DNA from: JANMGV01 sp037440405 | GTDB lineage: Bacteria; Planctomycetota; Planctomycetia; Pirellulales; Pirellulaceae | Length of the DNA: 64,000 nucleotides | Direction of reading: 5' to 3' | NCBI GenBank assembly: GCA_037440405.1 | Contig: JBBIUE010000002.1 | Coordinates: forward strand, 62,001 to 126,000 | Shown here: piece by piece, positions 27,600 through 37,065 of the stretch | Position numbering within the stretch: position 1 is the stretch's first letter | Layout: each line of letters opens with the position of its first letter | Program-made: the position numbers and the translations under genes | The notes under the pieces: generated by a model | What the model was told of the DNA's origin: nothing | Databases searched by the model: none | Seen by the model: only the letters and a program-made list of their open reading frames with translations

Positions 27600-28193
27600 A
27601 TGACTGGCCGCATCGGACGATTCCAAGTGGCCACGGAAGAGCAGTTTGCGCGGGGCGATCGCGTCGTTTGCCGAACGACGCTAGGCGTGCAGCTCGGAGA
27701 GGTTCTCGCCATAGCGGACGTGACTGCGGATCAAGCTGATGGAACGATCCTGCGGCGCTGTGCGGAGGAAGATTCGTTGCTGTGGAGGCACTTGTCACGC
27801 GAAGCTGAGAAGACCCTGGATGACTGCCGCAAGTGGATGACCGCGCAAGGTGCAGCCGACACGTTGCTGGAAATCGAACCGCTATTGGATGGCCGAACGC
27901 TTTATTTTCACTTCCTTGGCGAGCCTCCAGCGGATTTCACCGAATGGTCGCAGGAGATTGTCGATCGGTATGAGGAAAGGATACGAGCATCTCGGTTCTT
28001 TCAAATGTTGGAACAGGGTTGCGGTCCCGGGTGTGGAAGCGACGCGAAGGGCGGCTGCGGATCCAAATCTCAAGGATCGAGTGGCGGCTGCGCTGTTTGC
28101 GTCGCCGCTTCCGCGTGTCATTCTCGCAAGTTGCAATCGGCTACAGATTCGACTGAACAGCATTCACCACGAAGATCAGTCGGAGGCGAGTAA
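27600..28193 (+). CDS. PSP1/RicT-like protein with Cys-rich tail
   Basis: 197 aa from the ATG at 27600. The opening resembles the PSP1 C-terminal-type domain found in RicT/YaaT: GDRVVCRTTLGVQLGEVLAIAD, then EPLLDGRTLYFHFLGEPPADF and a helix YEERIRASRFF. It is shorter than B. subtilis RicT (about 275 aa), lacking parts around the core. The tail holds six cysteines at 141, 145, 153, 164, 167 and 173 (CGPGC, GGC, CAVC) in Gly/Ser-rich sequence, suggesting metal or Fe-S binding. RicT takes part in RNA processing in Firmicutes; transfer of that role is inference. tadA starts 3 nt after its stop. Confidence 0.65.
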   Translation: MTGRIGRFQVATEEQFARGDRVVCRTTLGVQLGEVLAIADVTADQADGTILRRCAEEDSLLWRHLSREAEKTLDDCRKWMTAQGAADTLLEIEPLLDGRTLYFHFLGEPPADFTEWSQEIVDRYEERIRASRFFQMLEQGCGPGCGSDAKGGCGSKSQGSSGGCAVCVAASACHSRKLQSATDSTEQHSPRRSVGGE

Positions 28194-28196
28194 GTC

Positions 28197-28679
28197 ATGG
28201 ATGCCGAAGTCTTGCTCGATCGTGACGAATGGTTCATGCAATTGGCGCTCGAGCAAGCTTACGAGGCGATGGCTCAGGATGAAGTCCCCGTGGGAGCTGT
28301 GATCGTCCGTCGGGAGCGGGTGATCGGGACAGGGTACAATCAGCGAGAACAACTTAAGGACCCGACTGCACACGCGGAGATGATTGCCATCACCCAAGCT
28401 GCTTCGACGCTGCAGAGTTGGCGACTGGAGGATTGCACACTCTACGTCACACTCGAACCTTGCCCGATGTGTGCGGGCGCCATTCTGCAGTCGAGAGTGC
28501 CGCGACTCGTGTTTGGGACTGCTGACCCAAAAGCGGGGGCCGTTCAATCGCTGTATCAGTTGCTCTCGGATTCTCGTCTCAATCATCGGGTCGAAGTTCG
28601 TTGGGGATTGCTTGGGGAGGCCTGCGGAAAGGTCTTGAGTGACTTCTTCGAGCAGAAGAGACGACTGGGGAAAAAATAA
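28197..28679 (+). CDS. tadA: tRNA-specific adenosine deaminase
   Basis: Converts A34 to inosine in tRNA-Arg(ACG), allowing one anticodon to read three codons. 160 aa with the zinc deaminase motifs HAE (H59, catalytic E61) and PCPMC (C89, C92), plus NQREQLKDPTAHAEM, a TadA hallmark, and the C-terminal dimer helix FFEQKRRLG. GGAGG lies 10 nt before the ATG, inside the end of the upstream gene, indicating coupling to the PSP1-like gene. Both proteins are RNA-related, which makes the pairing sensible. Confidence 0.95.
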   Translation: MDAEVLLDRDEWFMQLALEQAYEAMAQDEVPVGAVIVRRERVIGTGYNQREQLKDPTAHAEMIAITQAASTLQSWRLEDCTLYVTLEPCPMCAGAILQSRVPRLVFGTADPKAGAVQSLYQLLSDSRLNHRVEVRWGLLGEACGKVLSDFFEQKRRLGKK

Positions 28680-28975
28680 CGGGACCATGTCCAATGTGGT
28701 AGGTAGGATTGCGAAATCGACCGAAATGTTGCAATGCACATGCCGGACACGTAAGTTCAAAGAGGCTATGCTCACTCGAATCATCTTCAAACGAAAAACG
28801 AGGGCTTGGTTGTGCGACTTGCTTCGCAGCGTTGAACTTTGTCAAAGGTTTCGCCAGTTACAAGTGATCTGAGGACGGTTTCGCTTGCTTCCTAGCGTTC
28901 GATATGGTTAAGCTTGTAGGAGTGATGAACATCGAGCTCCATCTTCCAGGCCGTATCCTTCAAAGGCAGAAAACG

Positions 28976-29884
28976 ATGTTGTTCCTTCGATTCGCCGCTG
29001 CTTGCATCTTGCTTGTAGTATTCATTATTTTTTGCATCGCGTCAGATGCACAGGAAGACAAGGTCTATTCCGGGCCGCAGGAGGGCGAAGTGCTTCCCGC
29101 TTTCACGGTTCAAGGTGTTTACGACGACGCTGAGAAAGAGCTCGACTATGTTACGGAAGCGGGGAAGGAACCCTTACTTTTGATTTTCGTTCACGACGTG
29201 AATCGGCAGTCGATCTCGATGACGCGAGTCCTTTCGCAGTATGCGAAGGAACGGTCTTCGGACGGACTTCAGGCGGGTGTGATCTTTCTGGACCGTGACC
29301 CCTTGGAAGCCGAATCGCGATTGCAGCGGATTCGCCACGCCTTGACTCCAGGAGTTCGGACTAGCTATTCGCCCGAGGGGTTGGAAGGACCTGGGGAACT
29401 GGGGCTTAATCGCCGTGTCATGTTAACGGTCCTCCTCGCCAAGAGCGGAGTAGTGGTCGCGAATTTTGCGATGATTCAGCCTAGCTTGAATGTGGACCTA
29501 CCCAAAATCGTCGCCAGTGTGTGCGATGCCATTGGAGGAGAGCCTCCGAAGATCGAGGATTTGCTTCGAGATGGGGGAATGTCGGGAATGCGTACGGCAA
29601 ATGCCACTGCCGAGGCTCCCAACTTGCGAGCCCTGGTCGGTCCTCTCATTCGATTGGATGCCTCTCCAGTGGAAGTTGACCGCATCGCAACTGATATTGA
29701 AGAACAAGCATCACGCGACGACGCGATTCGGCGTGAGCTGGGGCGAATTGCTTCGACGATTGTCAAAAGTGGCAAGCTTTCGAATTACGGAACAGAAAAG
29801 GCGCGAGAGTATCTCGCGAAGTGGGCCAAGGAGTTCGCTGATGAGGCGATCAGAGAGCCCGAGGACAAGTCGCCTAGGAGATAA
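28976..29884 (+). CDS. Exported thioredoxin-fold-like protein lacking redox cysteines
   Basis: About 302 aa. Signal peptide or membrane anchor LFLRFAAACILLVVFIIFCIASDAQ. The following segment (EGEVLPAFTVQGVYDDAEKE, then KEPLLLIFVHDVNRQSISMTRVL, AGVIFLD) reads like a peroxiredoxin/thioredoxin fold, but the active-site CxxC position is VNRQS, so there is no thiol chemistry. The C-terminal 100 residues are helical and charged. An earlier ATG at 28904 is possible; 28976 gives the cleaner signal. It is the first gene of a four-gene run; the next starts 6 nt after its stop. Confidence 0.55.
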   Translation: MLFLRFAAACILLVVFIIFCIASDAQEDKVYSGPQEGEVLPAFTVQGVYDDAEKELDYVTEAGKEPLLLIFVHDVNRQSISMTRVLSQYAKERSSDGLQAGVIFLDRDPLEAESRLQRIRHALTPGVRTSYSPEGLEGPGELGLNRRVMLTVLLAKSGVVVANFAMIQPSLNVDLPKIVASVCDAIGGEPPKIEDLLRDGGMSGMRTANATAEAPNLRALVGPLIRLDASPVEVDRIATDIEEQASRDDAIRRELGRIASTIVKSGKLSNYGTEKAREYLAKWAKEFADEAIREPEDKSPRR

Positions 29885-29890
29885 AACTCG

Positions 29891-32017
29891 GTGTTCAAGT
29901 TGACGTGGCTCATGGGCTATTGCCTAATCGGCTTGCTCTCTGCATCGAACGAAGGAGAGCCGTCGCTTGATTCCGACATTCTGCCATGGATGACCAAACT
30001 GGGTTGCAATGCTGGAAATTGTCATGGCTCAGCGGCTGGGCGCGGAGGATTTCATCTCTCCCTGTTCGCGTCCGATCCTGCCGCTGATTACGAAGCGATC
30101 GTACACGAGCTGGAGGGTCGACGGATCGATCGCATCTTTCCTGAACGCAGCTTGGTTTTAGCCAAGCCGACCGGCTATCTTGACCATGGTGGTGGCATTA
30201 TCGCCGAGGACGACAGCCCATTCTCAGAACTCCTCGCTGCGTGGATTGGTAAGGGAGCCAAGCGAACCTCGCCACGAGCAACGCTTCATCTCGATGTCCA
30301 GCCAATAGATGTACTCGTTTCGTCATCCGAAGAACTTGTCGAGCTACAAATCCGAGCGCAATACAGTGACGGGCATGAAGAGACAGTCATGTCCAAGTCG
30401 TCGATCGTTCTTCCCGATGACGGTTCGGTGTCCTTGGTCGATGAGAACAAACTTCGAGTCCTTCGGCCCGGTCAGCACACGGTTCTGGTTCGCTTTATGG
30501 ACAAAGTCGTCGCGGTCACATTGAGTCACAAGTTCGCGGATGCCGCGATTCCTGATGATCCTCGGGCAGTTGAAAACACAATCGATAAGCATATCGTAAG
30601 CCGATTGCGAGACCTTGGGCTTACTTTTTCTCCTGCAGCGTCGGACTCTCGATGGCTGCGCCGTGTCACACTCGATTTGACTGGCCGATTGCCAACGCTT
30701 GACGAGCTGAATCAGTTTCAAAGCGAATCCTCGTCGAATCGTTATGAATCTGTTGTGGATCGCCTGCTATCGAGCGAAGCATTCGTGGACTTTTGGACGT
30801 TTCGGCTGGGCCGTTGGCTGAAAATTCACGAACAGCCCAAGGGACGTGCCGCTTTCGAAGCTTATCGTAATTGGCTTCGCCAGTGCGTTGCACTTGATGT
30901 CGGGTTCGATCGCATGGTTCGCGAGTTATTGTTGGCGGAAGGAGATTCGCATGAAAATGGGGCCGCGAATTTTCACCGGTTATGCGAGGACGCGCGCAAG
31001 GAAGCGGAGGTGGTTGCACGCCTTTTCATGGGGACTCGCATGGAATGTGCGAACTGCCACGATCATCCGTTGGATCGATGGAAGCAGGATGACTATCATG
31101 GCTTCGCGGCGCTCTTCGCGGGAGTTCAGCGCGAACGCGTGGTGAAATTACAAGGGCGTGGAGTTGTTCATCATCCGAAAACCGGTGAATCAGCAACGCC
31201 TCGCATTCCGGGAATAGCCGCGTTGGCTCAAACTTCTCCAACGATCCAGCATTTCGCAGATTGGTTGACGGCATCGGACAATGCGTTCTTTGCGCCGGCG
31301 ATTGTGAATATGCTTTGGAAGCAGTTCTTCGGTCGTGGATTGGTCGATCCCTACAACGACTTCCGAGAAACCAATCCGGCCTCGCATCCTCCACTGTTAC
31401 AGGAACTCGCGAAGGAAATGGGGCGCGATGGCTATCGACTTCGGCCATGGATCAAACGGGTCGTGCTAAGCAACACCTATCGGACCGACTCCGAAGATGG
31501 GGATGGAGAATCCATCGATCCTCGGTTTTATGCGAAGACGATCTATCGTCCATTGGAGGCTGAAGTGTACGTCGACGCGATTCGGGACGTTTTGATGCCG
31601 AGCACGCGCGATGATAACGGCCCGCACGGCGTGCGAGCGATTCATCCAATCGATAGAGCAAATGCCAGTTCGAGTCTCCAAGTAATGAACGGCTGCATGC
31701 GCCAAGATGATTGCAGCGCGGATGAAGTAGCGAACTTAGGTTTAGCAGCTCAGTTGCACTTGATGAATAGCGATCTGATCAATGCACTCCTGACAGATCC
31801 GAATGGTCAGCTCCAGATTTGGGAACGCGATCAAGTTCCTATTCATGAGCGACTTGAGAACATCTTTCTGCGTGCACTAACTCGAAATCCGACCACGCAT
31901 GAATGGAATGCTTGGAACGACGAATCGAAATCTCGGAATCCCGACGAGCAGACTAAGTTGCTTGAGGACTTGGTGTGGAGCCTGCTCGTCAGCAAAGAGT
32001 TTCGATGCAACCATTGA
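29891..32017 (+). CDS. Exported DUF1549/DUF1553 protein with cytochrome-c-like motif
   Basis: 708 aa, GTG start with GGAG 11 nt upstream. Short hydrophobic N-terminus (LTWLMGYCLIGLLSAS), so exported. Near the N-terminus is a planctomycete cytochrome-like signature, LGCNAGNCHGSAAG (CX4CH), and a true CxxCH occurs later (MECANCHDHPLDRW), a possible c-type heme site. Then follow DUF1549 features (VTLDLTGRLPTLDEL, VDRLLSSEAFVDFW) and DUF1553 features (FFGRGLVDPYNDFRETNP, YRLRPWIKRVVLSNTYR). The biochemical role of this family is not established. It is paired, as is usual in planctomycetes, with a DUF1501 gene 13 bp downstream. Confidence 0.9.
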   Translation: MFKLTWLMGYCLIGLLSASNEGEPSLDSDILPWMTKLGCNAGNCHGSAAGRGGFHLSLFASDPAADYEAIVHELEGRRIDRIFPERSLVLAKPTGYLDHGGGIIAEDDSPFSELLAAWIGKGAKRTSPRATLHLDVQPIDVLVSSSEELVELQIRAQYSDGHEETVMSKSSIVLPDDGSVSLVDENKLRVLRPGQHTVLVRFMDKVVAVTLSHKFADAAIPDDPRAVENTIDKHIVSRLRDLGLTFSPAASDSRWLRRVTLDLTGRLPTLDELNQFQSESSSNRYESVVDRLLSSEAFVDFWTFRLGRWLKIHEQPKGRAAFEAYRNWLRQCVALDVGFDRMVRELLLAEGDSHENGAANFHRLCEDARKEAEVVARLFMGTRMECANCHDHPLDRWKQDDYHGFAALFAGVQRERVVKLQGRGVVHHPKTGESATPRIPGIAALAQTSPTIQHFADWLTASDNAFFAPAIVNMLWKQFFGRGLVDPYNDFRETNPASHPPLLQELAKEMGRDGYRLRPWIKRVVLSNTYRTDSEDGDGESIDPRFYAKTIYRPLEAEVYVDAIRDVLMPSTRDDNGPHGVRAIHPIDRANASSSLQVMNGCMRQDDCSADEVANLGLAAQLHLMNSDLINALLTDPNGQLQIWERDQVPIHERLENIFLRALTRNPTTHEWNAWNDESKSRNPDEQTKLLEDLVWSLLVSKEFRCNH

Positions 32018-32030
32018 GGGCTTTCTTGCC

Positions 32031-33377
32031 ATGTTCGATGTCTATTTGAATCGGCGCCATTGGGTTCGCATCGGAACTCTCTCGGTCTTTGGTGCGATTA
32101 CAGCAGATTTGCGCAGATCGACGTTTGCCGGTACGGGAGGAAGCGATGAAAAGCGGGACGTCCTCGCCAAGGCCGATTCCTGCATATTGATTTGGCTCGA
32201 TGGTGGCCCCAGCCACTTAGATACATTCGATTTGAAACCGGCCGCACCTCAGGAACTTCGAGGACCGTTTCGACCGATCAAAACCAATGTTCCCGGCATC
32301 GAAATCAGCGAGCTGATGCCGAATCTGGCGAACCAAGCGAACCATTTTGCGATCGTTCGTTCTGTGACGTCACCGCTCGGAGAGCACGGCTTAGCGAATC
32401 ACTATCTTCTTACCGGTCACCCACCGTCGCCCACGCTTCGATATCCGAGTATCGGTTCTGTTGTCTCCTTTCTTCGAGACACATCATCCGTTTTACCGAA
32501 GTATCTCTCACTTCCGGAGTCGGTGAGCGCGGGGGCCGGTTTCTTGCCCAGTGAACATGATCCTTTTGTGGTAGCCGGCGATCTAACCAAGCCCGATTTT
32601 CGCATCCAAGATGCCACTTTCTATCCAGGCATCGATGCGGAACGTTTGCGGAATCGTCGAACGTTTCTCGAAGCACTGAATCGACGGGCGAACTCGATGT
32701 ATCGGGAAGAACCTAGTTCGGTCGAGGTTCATGGCCTCTCAAACGATCATTTCGATCGAGCATTTGAAATGATGTTCAACGCGGGTGCTCGCGAAGCATT
32801 TCAGCTAGGTTCAGAACCAGAATCGAAACGTGCTCGATACGGATCACGAAAGTTTGGGCAAAGTTGCTTGTTAGCAAAGCGGCTGATCGAACGCGGTGTT
32901 CCGTTTGTGACCGTCGTCTACTCGGGATGGGATACTCATGACAACTTGGTGTTCAATCTGCGCGATGGTTTCACAGGCGCAATGCCCGGCGTGGGTTTGA
33001 TACCGACGCTCGATCAAGGCCTTTCGGCACTGATCGACGATTTGTCTTCGAGCGGGAGGTTAGAGACGACATTGATTGTTGTGATGGGAGAATTTGGACG
33101 AACACCGAAGATCAACAATGGAGGTGGGCGTGATCATTGGCCCCGTGTCTTTAGCGTTGCGATGGCAGGAGGGGGAATCGTTGGGGGACAAGTTGTCGGT
33201 GCCAGCGATCGAAACGGAGAAAGCCCGCTTGAACTTCCAGTCACTCCGGCTGATCTTGCCTGTACGGTATTTCGTTTGCTCGGCATCGATCCAGTGCAAG
33301 AGCTGAGAACGCGCGACGGGCGTCCCGTGGCAATTAATCAGCATGGAAAGCTCATCAAACCGTTGGTGGGAGCATAA
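32031..33377 (+). CDS. DUF1501 protein (sulfatase-like fold), probably Tat-exported
   Basis: 448 aa from the ATG at 32031. The N-terminus NRRHWVRIGTLSVFGAI resembles a twin-arginine signal. Family motifs: ILIWLDGGPSHLDTFDLKP, GIEISELMPNLAN, YPSIGSVVSF, VVMGEFGRTPKINNGGGRDHW and PVTPADLACTVFRLLGIDP. The fold is of the alkaline phosphatase/sulfatase type, but the substrate is not established. It directly follows the DUF1549/DUF1553 gene, the normal arrangement. A longer frame extends upstream into that gene, but no ribosome site supports it. Confidence 0.92.
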   Translation: MFDVYLNRRHWVRIGTLSVFGAITADLRRSTFAGTGGSDEKRDVLAKADSCILIWLDGGPSHLDTFDLKPAAPQELRGPFRPIKTNVPGIEISELMPNLANQANHFAIVRSVTSPLGEHGLANHYLLTGHPPSPTLRYPSIGSVVSFLRDTSSVLPKYLSLPESVSAGAGFLPSEHDPFVVAGDLTKPDFRIQDATFYPGIDAERLRNRRTFLEALNRRANSMYREEPSSVEVHGLSNDHFDRAFEMMFNAGAREAFQLGSEPESKRARYGSRKFGQSCLLAKRLIERGVPFVTVVYSGWDTHDNLVFNLRDGFTGAMPGVGLIPTLDQGLSALIDDLSSSGRLETTLIVVMGEFGRTPKINNGGGRDHWPRVFSVAMAGGGIVGGQVVGASDRNGESPLELPVTPADLACTVFRLLGIDPVQELRTRDGRPVAINQHGKLIKPLVGA

Positions 33378-33381
33378 TTCC

Positions 33382-34359
33382 GTGTGTGCGTTTCTTGGTC
33401 CAATGGTAATCGCCTTTGCTTTGGGAACGTTCACCATAGAGCTCGACCAGCAAGTTGATCGGCCGGTAACGGCGGCCATTTGGACTCCAAATGCTGATGG
33501 AGTCGTTCTCGGTTCGCAGGGAAGAGTCGAGCATCGAGATTGGCCTGATATCGAGAGAACGACCGAAATTCCGACCACTCTGCGATATGTCCACGCCCTC
33601 TCGTTCAGCCCGGACGGACAGTTCTTGGCGATTGCCGGCGGTTCGCCTGCCGAATACGGACAGATCGAAATATGGAACTGGTCAGAACGTCGAAAGTGCG
33701 CTGAAGCAAACCTCCATGACGATGTTGTTTACGATGTTTGCTTTCACAGCAAGGGAGATTTGGTGGTAACATCGAGCGGCGACGGTACCTGTCGAGTGCT
33801 CGCTTGGTCTTTAGGCCCAATGCCGACGTTTCGAGAGGTTGGAAGATTCGAAGCTCATTCCCGAGGTGTTCTTTCGTCCGTCTTTGTCGACGAGGACCTG
33901 ATCGCGACTTCGGGCCTGGATGCCACCATTCGGATCTGGAATTGCAGGACGCAATCCGAGCAACGCTCTTTTGATCAGCATCTCGCTCCAGTCGGACAAC
34001 TGTTTCTGTTCGCTCCTCCGAAGGACCCCAGACAACCACCAACTTTGTCCCCTGACGCTATGTTGGTCTCGGCTAGCTTCGATCGAACTGTTCGTTTCTG
34101 GAATCCTCTTGTCGGCAGGATGATTCGATTCGCTCGCGTTCCTTCCAGCCCTACAGCAATGCGATGGTCTGCACGAGAACAATCGGTCATCGTGGGTTGT
34201 CGCGACGGGAGCGTCCGTTGGATTGATCCGGCTACTGCCAAAGAGATAGCAACCGTTGTCACCAAATCATCGCGAATCACCGATCTCATGGTGCATCCAC
34301 GTTCCAATGAGATCCTCATCATCGGAGACGGTGTCGATTTGTATAAACTGCCAAGGTAA
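33382..34359 (+). CDS. Exported WD40-repeat protein
   Basis: About 325 aa. Repeats with SPDGQFLAIAGG, GQIEIWNW, HSKGDLVVTSSGDGTCRVLAW, IATSGLDATIRIWN, SASFDRTVRFWNP and GCRDGSVRWIDP give a beta-propeller of roughly seven blades. The N-terminal CAFLGPMVIAFALGTFTI suggests a signal or anchor. The GTG at 33382 has GGGAG 9 nt upstream and begins just after the DUF1501 stop; an ATG at 33343 would overlap that gene by 35 nt. It is the fourth member of the operon and probably a scaffold for the DUF1549/DUF1501 pair. Confidence 0.85.
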   Translation: MCAFLGPMVIAFALGTFTIELDQQVDRPVTAAIWTPNADGVVLGSQGRVEHRDWPDIERTTEIPTTLRYVHALSFSPDGQFLAIAGGSPAEYGQIEIWNWSERRKCAEANLHDDVVYDVCFHSKGDLVVTSSGDGTCRVLAWSLGPMPTFREVGRFEAHSRGVLSSVFVDEDLIATSGLDATIRIWNCRTQSEQRSFDQHLAPVGQLFLFAPPKDPRQPPTLSPDAMLVSASFDRTVRFWNPLVGRMIRFARVPSSPTAMRWSAREQSVIVGCRDGSVRWIDPATAKEIATVVTKSSRITDLMVHPRSNEILIIGDGVDLYKLPR

Positions 34360-34600
34360 TCGGAATGGCTCACCGTTCGACCGACGAATGATACGGCCAG
34401 ATGGGGCCAACGAAGAGACTTGACTGCGCGAGCTCAACATCTTCAAAACCACTTAAATGAGCAGGCGATCAAATCGATCCATCGAAACCCACAGCGTTAA
34501 CGGACGGAACCACCTCTCGTTCCTCACTCATGTTTCGAACTCACGAGAGTTTCGGACGAACGTTTGTCTCTGTATGGCATAGGTTCACCGCTTGAAGGCG

Positions 34601-34619
34601 TTAGGCGATCATCGCCTAA
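34601..34619 (-). terminator. Inverted repeat between convergent genes
   Basis: TTAGGCGAT-C-ATCGCCTAA, a perfect 9-bp inverted repeat that folds as a 7-bp stem with a 5-nt loop, 54 nt past the stop of the minus-strand gene at 34673. It could terminate both converging transcripts. The rest of 34360-34672 holds no gene I can see. Confidence 0.5.
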
Positions 34620-34672
34620 ACTACCGAATGCTCGCGGTGATTCTCACAAGAGCAATTGATTGACGATTAGTT

Positions 34673-35866
34673 TCAGGCTCCATCGAAGCTCGCAGAGCCA
34701 CTTCGGAATGCTGACAGAAGTGATCGATATCGGGTCACCAGTCGCGACAAGAGAATGGCCATGTAAACATTGGCGACGAAGGATAGCATGAATAGAATTG
34801 GCAGCAACTTGTCTCGTTGTGGTGTCGGCAGCGGTTGAGCTGCGACGCGAAGATTCTGATCGCTCGCTGAAGAGCCGCCGGAGACGAATTGAGATTGCTG
34901 GGCAGGATCGGAAAGGACAGCGACGTTCGTTTGCGGAACAGAATTAGCGGTATTCAGCGGCTGATTTGTGGCAACAGTCCGCGGTTGGTCGAATGATGCA
35001 GTAATGTTACTGCTGAGCAGACTTGATGAGTCCAAATCATCGAACCCACTCGAAACGTCCGCTCTTGGGTTCAAACGTTGGCGATCCAACGGAGGTTGAA
35101 TTCCAGTTGGAGCCTGCATCGGGACGCGCCCAGCCGAATCTGCAACCGATCCATAGGGATTTCTTGCCGAAAACGAATCGGCAGCGTTTCGAGGCGTGCT
35201 GGTCGAAGGAAAACTTGAGGTTGATGGAAAGCTTGTTGCCGGCATGGCGGGGGGATCTGATAATGTTGCCGATGGAAACTGCCCCGGACTGCGTTGCGAA
35301 AGGTCAGGAGTTCCCAAATTCCGTGGAATATCGCGTTGCCGATCCTCGGAAACCGAACTCGAACTGATGGAGGAATTGTATGGGTTGCTATTCTGCAGGG
35401 AGGGAGGGACATTGAGATCCATCGAGGCAGAAGGGGGATTGAAGGCAGGTTGAATTGGTGCGTCTCGATCTCGGTCGATCTGTGCGAATTGCGCTTCACT
35501 GGCGGATCCAGCCAAATTGGCAATAGCAGTTCCCGGTAACGTCCTCTGACTCGCCTTTGATAATTGGTTTCGAATTTCTCGAAGTTCTTCGAGGCTGGGC
35601 GAGCGTTCAGGGGGCTGGGAGCTAATACGAACTACGATCCTCGAAGCCAATCCAACCAGTTCGGGTGGCATATTGCTTTCCACTTCATCTCCCGACTTCA
35701 TCATCAAGTCGACGGCCGCCGGCGCAATGTGAATGATGTAAACGAACTTCTGATCGGCTTCGCGATTCCAACCGAATTGAACGTACGGAGGCGGAGAGGA
35801 AACTTGAGCATGAAGTATCGATTGCAACAAGAACACAATCGCAATCGTCGAACCGAACCGCATCAT
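34673..35866 (-). CDS. Membrane-anchored low-complexity exported protein, unknown
   Basis: About 397 aa. Signal peptide at the ATG pair 35863/35866 (MMRFGSTIAIVFLLQSILHAQ). A conserved-looking head (PPPYVQFGWNREADQKFVYI, IHIAPAAVDLMMKSGDEVES) is followed by about 230 residues rich in Ser, Pro, Asn and Gln. The tail ends in a single hydrophobic helix (LLPILFMLSFVANVYMAILL) and a short basic end. The expected topology is an extracytoplasmic stalk anchored at its C-terminus. Starts further upstream (35911, 35953) are possible. The function is not recognised. Confidence 0.65.
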   Translation of the reverse strand: MMRFGSTIAIVFLLQSILHAQVSSPPPYVQFGWNREADQKFVYIIHIAPAAVDLMMKSGDEVESNMPPELVGLASRIVVRISSQPPERSPSLEELREIRNQLSKASQRTLPGTAIANLAGSASEAQFAQIDRDRDAPIQPAFNPPSASMDLNVPPSLQNSNPYNSSISSSSVSEDRQRDIPRNLGTPDLSQRSPGQFPSATLSDPPAMPATSFPSTSSFPSTSTPRNAADSFSARNPYGSVADSAGRVPMQAPTGIQPPLDRQRLNPRADVSSGFDDLDSSSLLSSNITASFDQPRTVATNQPLNTANSVPQTNVAVLSDPAQQSQFVSGGSSASDQNLRVAAQPLPTPQRDKLLPILFMLSFVANVYMAILLSRLVTRYRSLLSAFRSGSASFDGA

Positions 35867-36078
35867 GATATTCGACCTCGATGTCTTTCCCAAAAACGAC
35901 CTCGTCAGCATCCAAGCAATGGTATCCCAAGAGGAGCATTCGGGTAAAGACAACTTGCCTATCTTCGCAGCCTTTTTTGCTGTTGAACTAGTTTCGCTAG
36001 CAATGAGAATCGTCTAGATTCTAGGTGACAAGAGTCTCAGTTCGATGGTGTCTCGTTTCGGCGATGAAGAAGAATTCG

Positions 36079-37035
36079 ATGCGTGTTTTCGTTACCAGGC
36101 TAATTCCAGCCAACGGGCTTAGCAAGCTGCAAGAGTTCTGCGACGTGGAAGTTTGGCCTGGAGCATTGCCTCCGAATCGAGAAGAGTTGCTCGGGAGAGT
36201 TACGGGCTGTGACGGACTGTTGACACTCTTAAGCGATTCGATTGACGCTGCTGTTATGGAAGCGGCTGGCTCACAACTCCGAGTGATCAGTAATTACGCT
36301 GTTGGCTACAACAATATCGACTTAGGCGAAGCCAAACGCCGTGGGATTTCCGTCGGAAACACGCCGGATGTTCTCACCGATGCGACCGCAGATATCGCAG
36401 TGGGGCTGATGTTGGCTGCGTCCCGCCATTTTCAGCAGAGCATGGATCAAGTTCGGGAGTTGCGTTGGAGGACCTGGGAGCCTTTGGGCTTTCTCGGTCA
36501 TGACTTGAAAGGAGCAACACTAGGCATCGTGGGTATGGGCCGAATTGGACAGGCGGTCGCCGAACGTTGTTATGGCGGTTGGAAGATGAGCATCATCTAC
36601 ACCGCTCGTTCGGAGAAAAACCTTCCCTTTCCTGCGAAGCGAGTTGGCTTTGAGGAGCTGTTGGCTGCCTCCGACTTCATCTCGGTCCATACCGATCTCA
36701 ACGAGTCGACGAAACATCTTTTTAATGTTCGAGCCTTCCATCAAATGAAGCCGAATTGCGTTTTCGTCAACACCTCCCGAGGCGGAGTCGTGAATCAAGA
36801 AGATTTGTCCGAAGCACTTCGCGAGCAAACCATCTTCGCGGCAGGACTGGACGTGACCGACCCTGAGCCCCTCCCTGAAACAAGTTCACTTCGCCTGCTT
36901 CCAAACTGCATCATACTTCCACACATTGGATCTGCGACCTTTCGCAGCCGCTTTGCGATGGCGGAGATTGCAGCGGATAACGTCATCCTTGGCCTGAGCG
37001 GACAACCTCTTCGGCATGCAGTCCCGCTGAGTTGA
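36079..37035 (+). CDS. D-2-hydroxyacid dehydrogenase, glyoxylate/hydroxypyruvate reductase type
   Basis: NAD(P)-dependent reductase of glyoxylate or hydroxypyruvate, 318 aa. Opening MRVFVTRLIPANGLSKL, VISNYAVGYNNID, the dinucleotide loop LGIVGMGRIGQAVAERC, the catalytic Arg in VNTSRGGVVNQEDL, the Glu in DVTDPEPLP and the His in LPHIGSAT complete the R-E-H triad. The GRHPR-like sequence favours the GyaR/glycerate-dehydrogenase branch over SerA or lactate dehydrogenase, with no ACT domain. The start is ATG 36079; ATG 36064 is five codons upstream. It is convergent with pdxH (30 bp). Confidence 0.88.
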   Translation: MRVFVTRLIPANGLSKLQEFCDVEVWPGALPPNREELLGRVTGCDGLLTLLSDSIDAAVMEAAGSQLRVISNYAVGYNNIDLGEAKRRGISVGNTPDVLTDATADIAVGLMLAASRHFQQSMDQVRELRWRTWEPLGFLGHDLKGATLGIVGMGRIGQAVAERCYGGWKMSIIYTARSEKNLPFPAKRVGFEELLAASDFISVHTDLNESTKHLFNVRAFHQMKPNCVFVNTSRGGVVNQEDLSEALREQTIFAAGLDVTDPEPLPETSSLRLLPNCIILPHIGSATFRSRFAMAEIAADNVILGLSGQPLRHAVPLS

Positions 37036-37065
37036 TTTGAAGCTGTTTGGCGGGTGCTGGATGGC

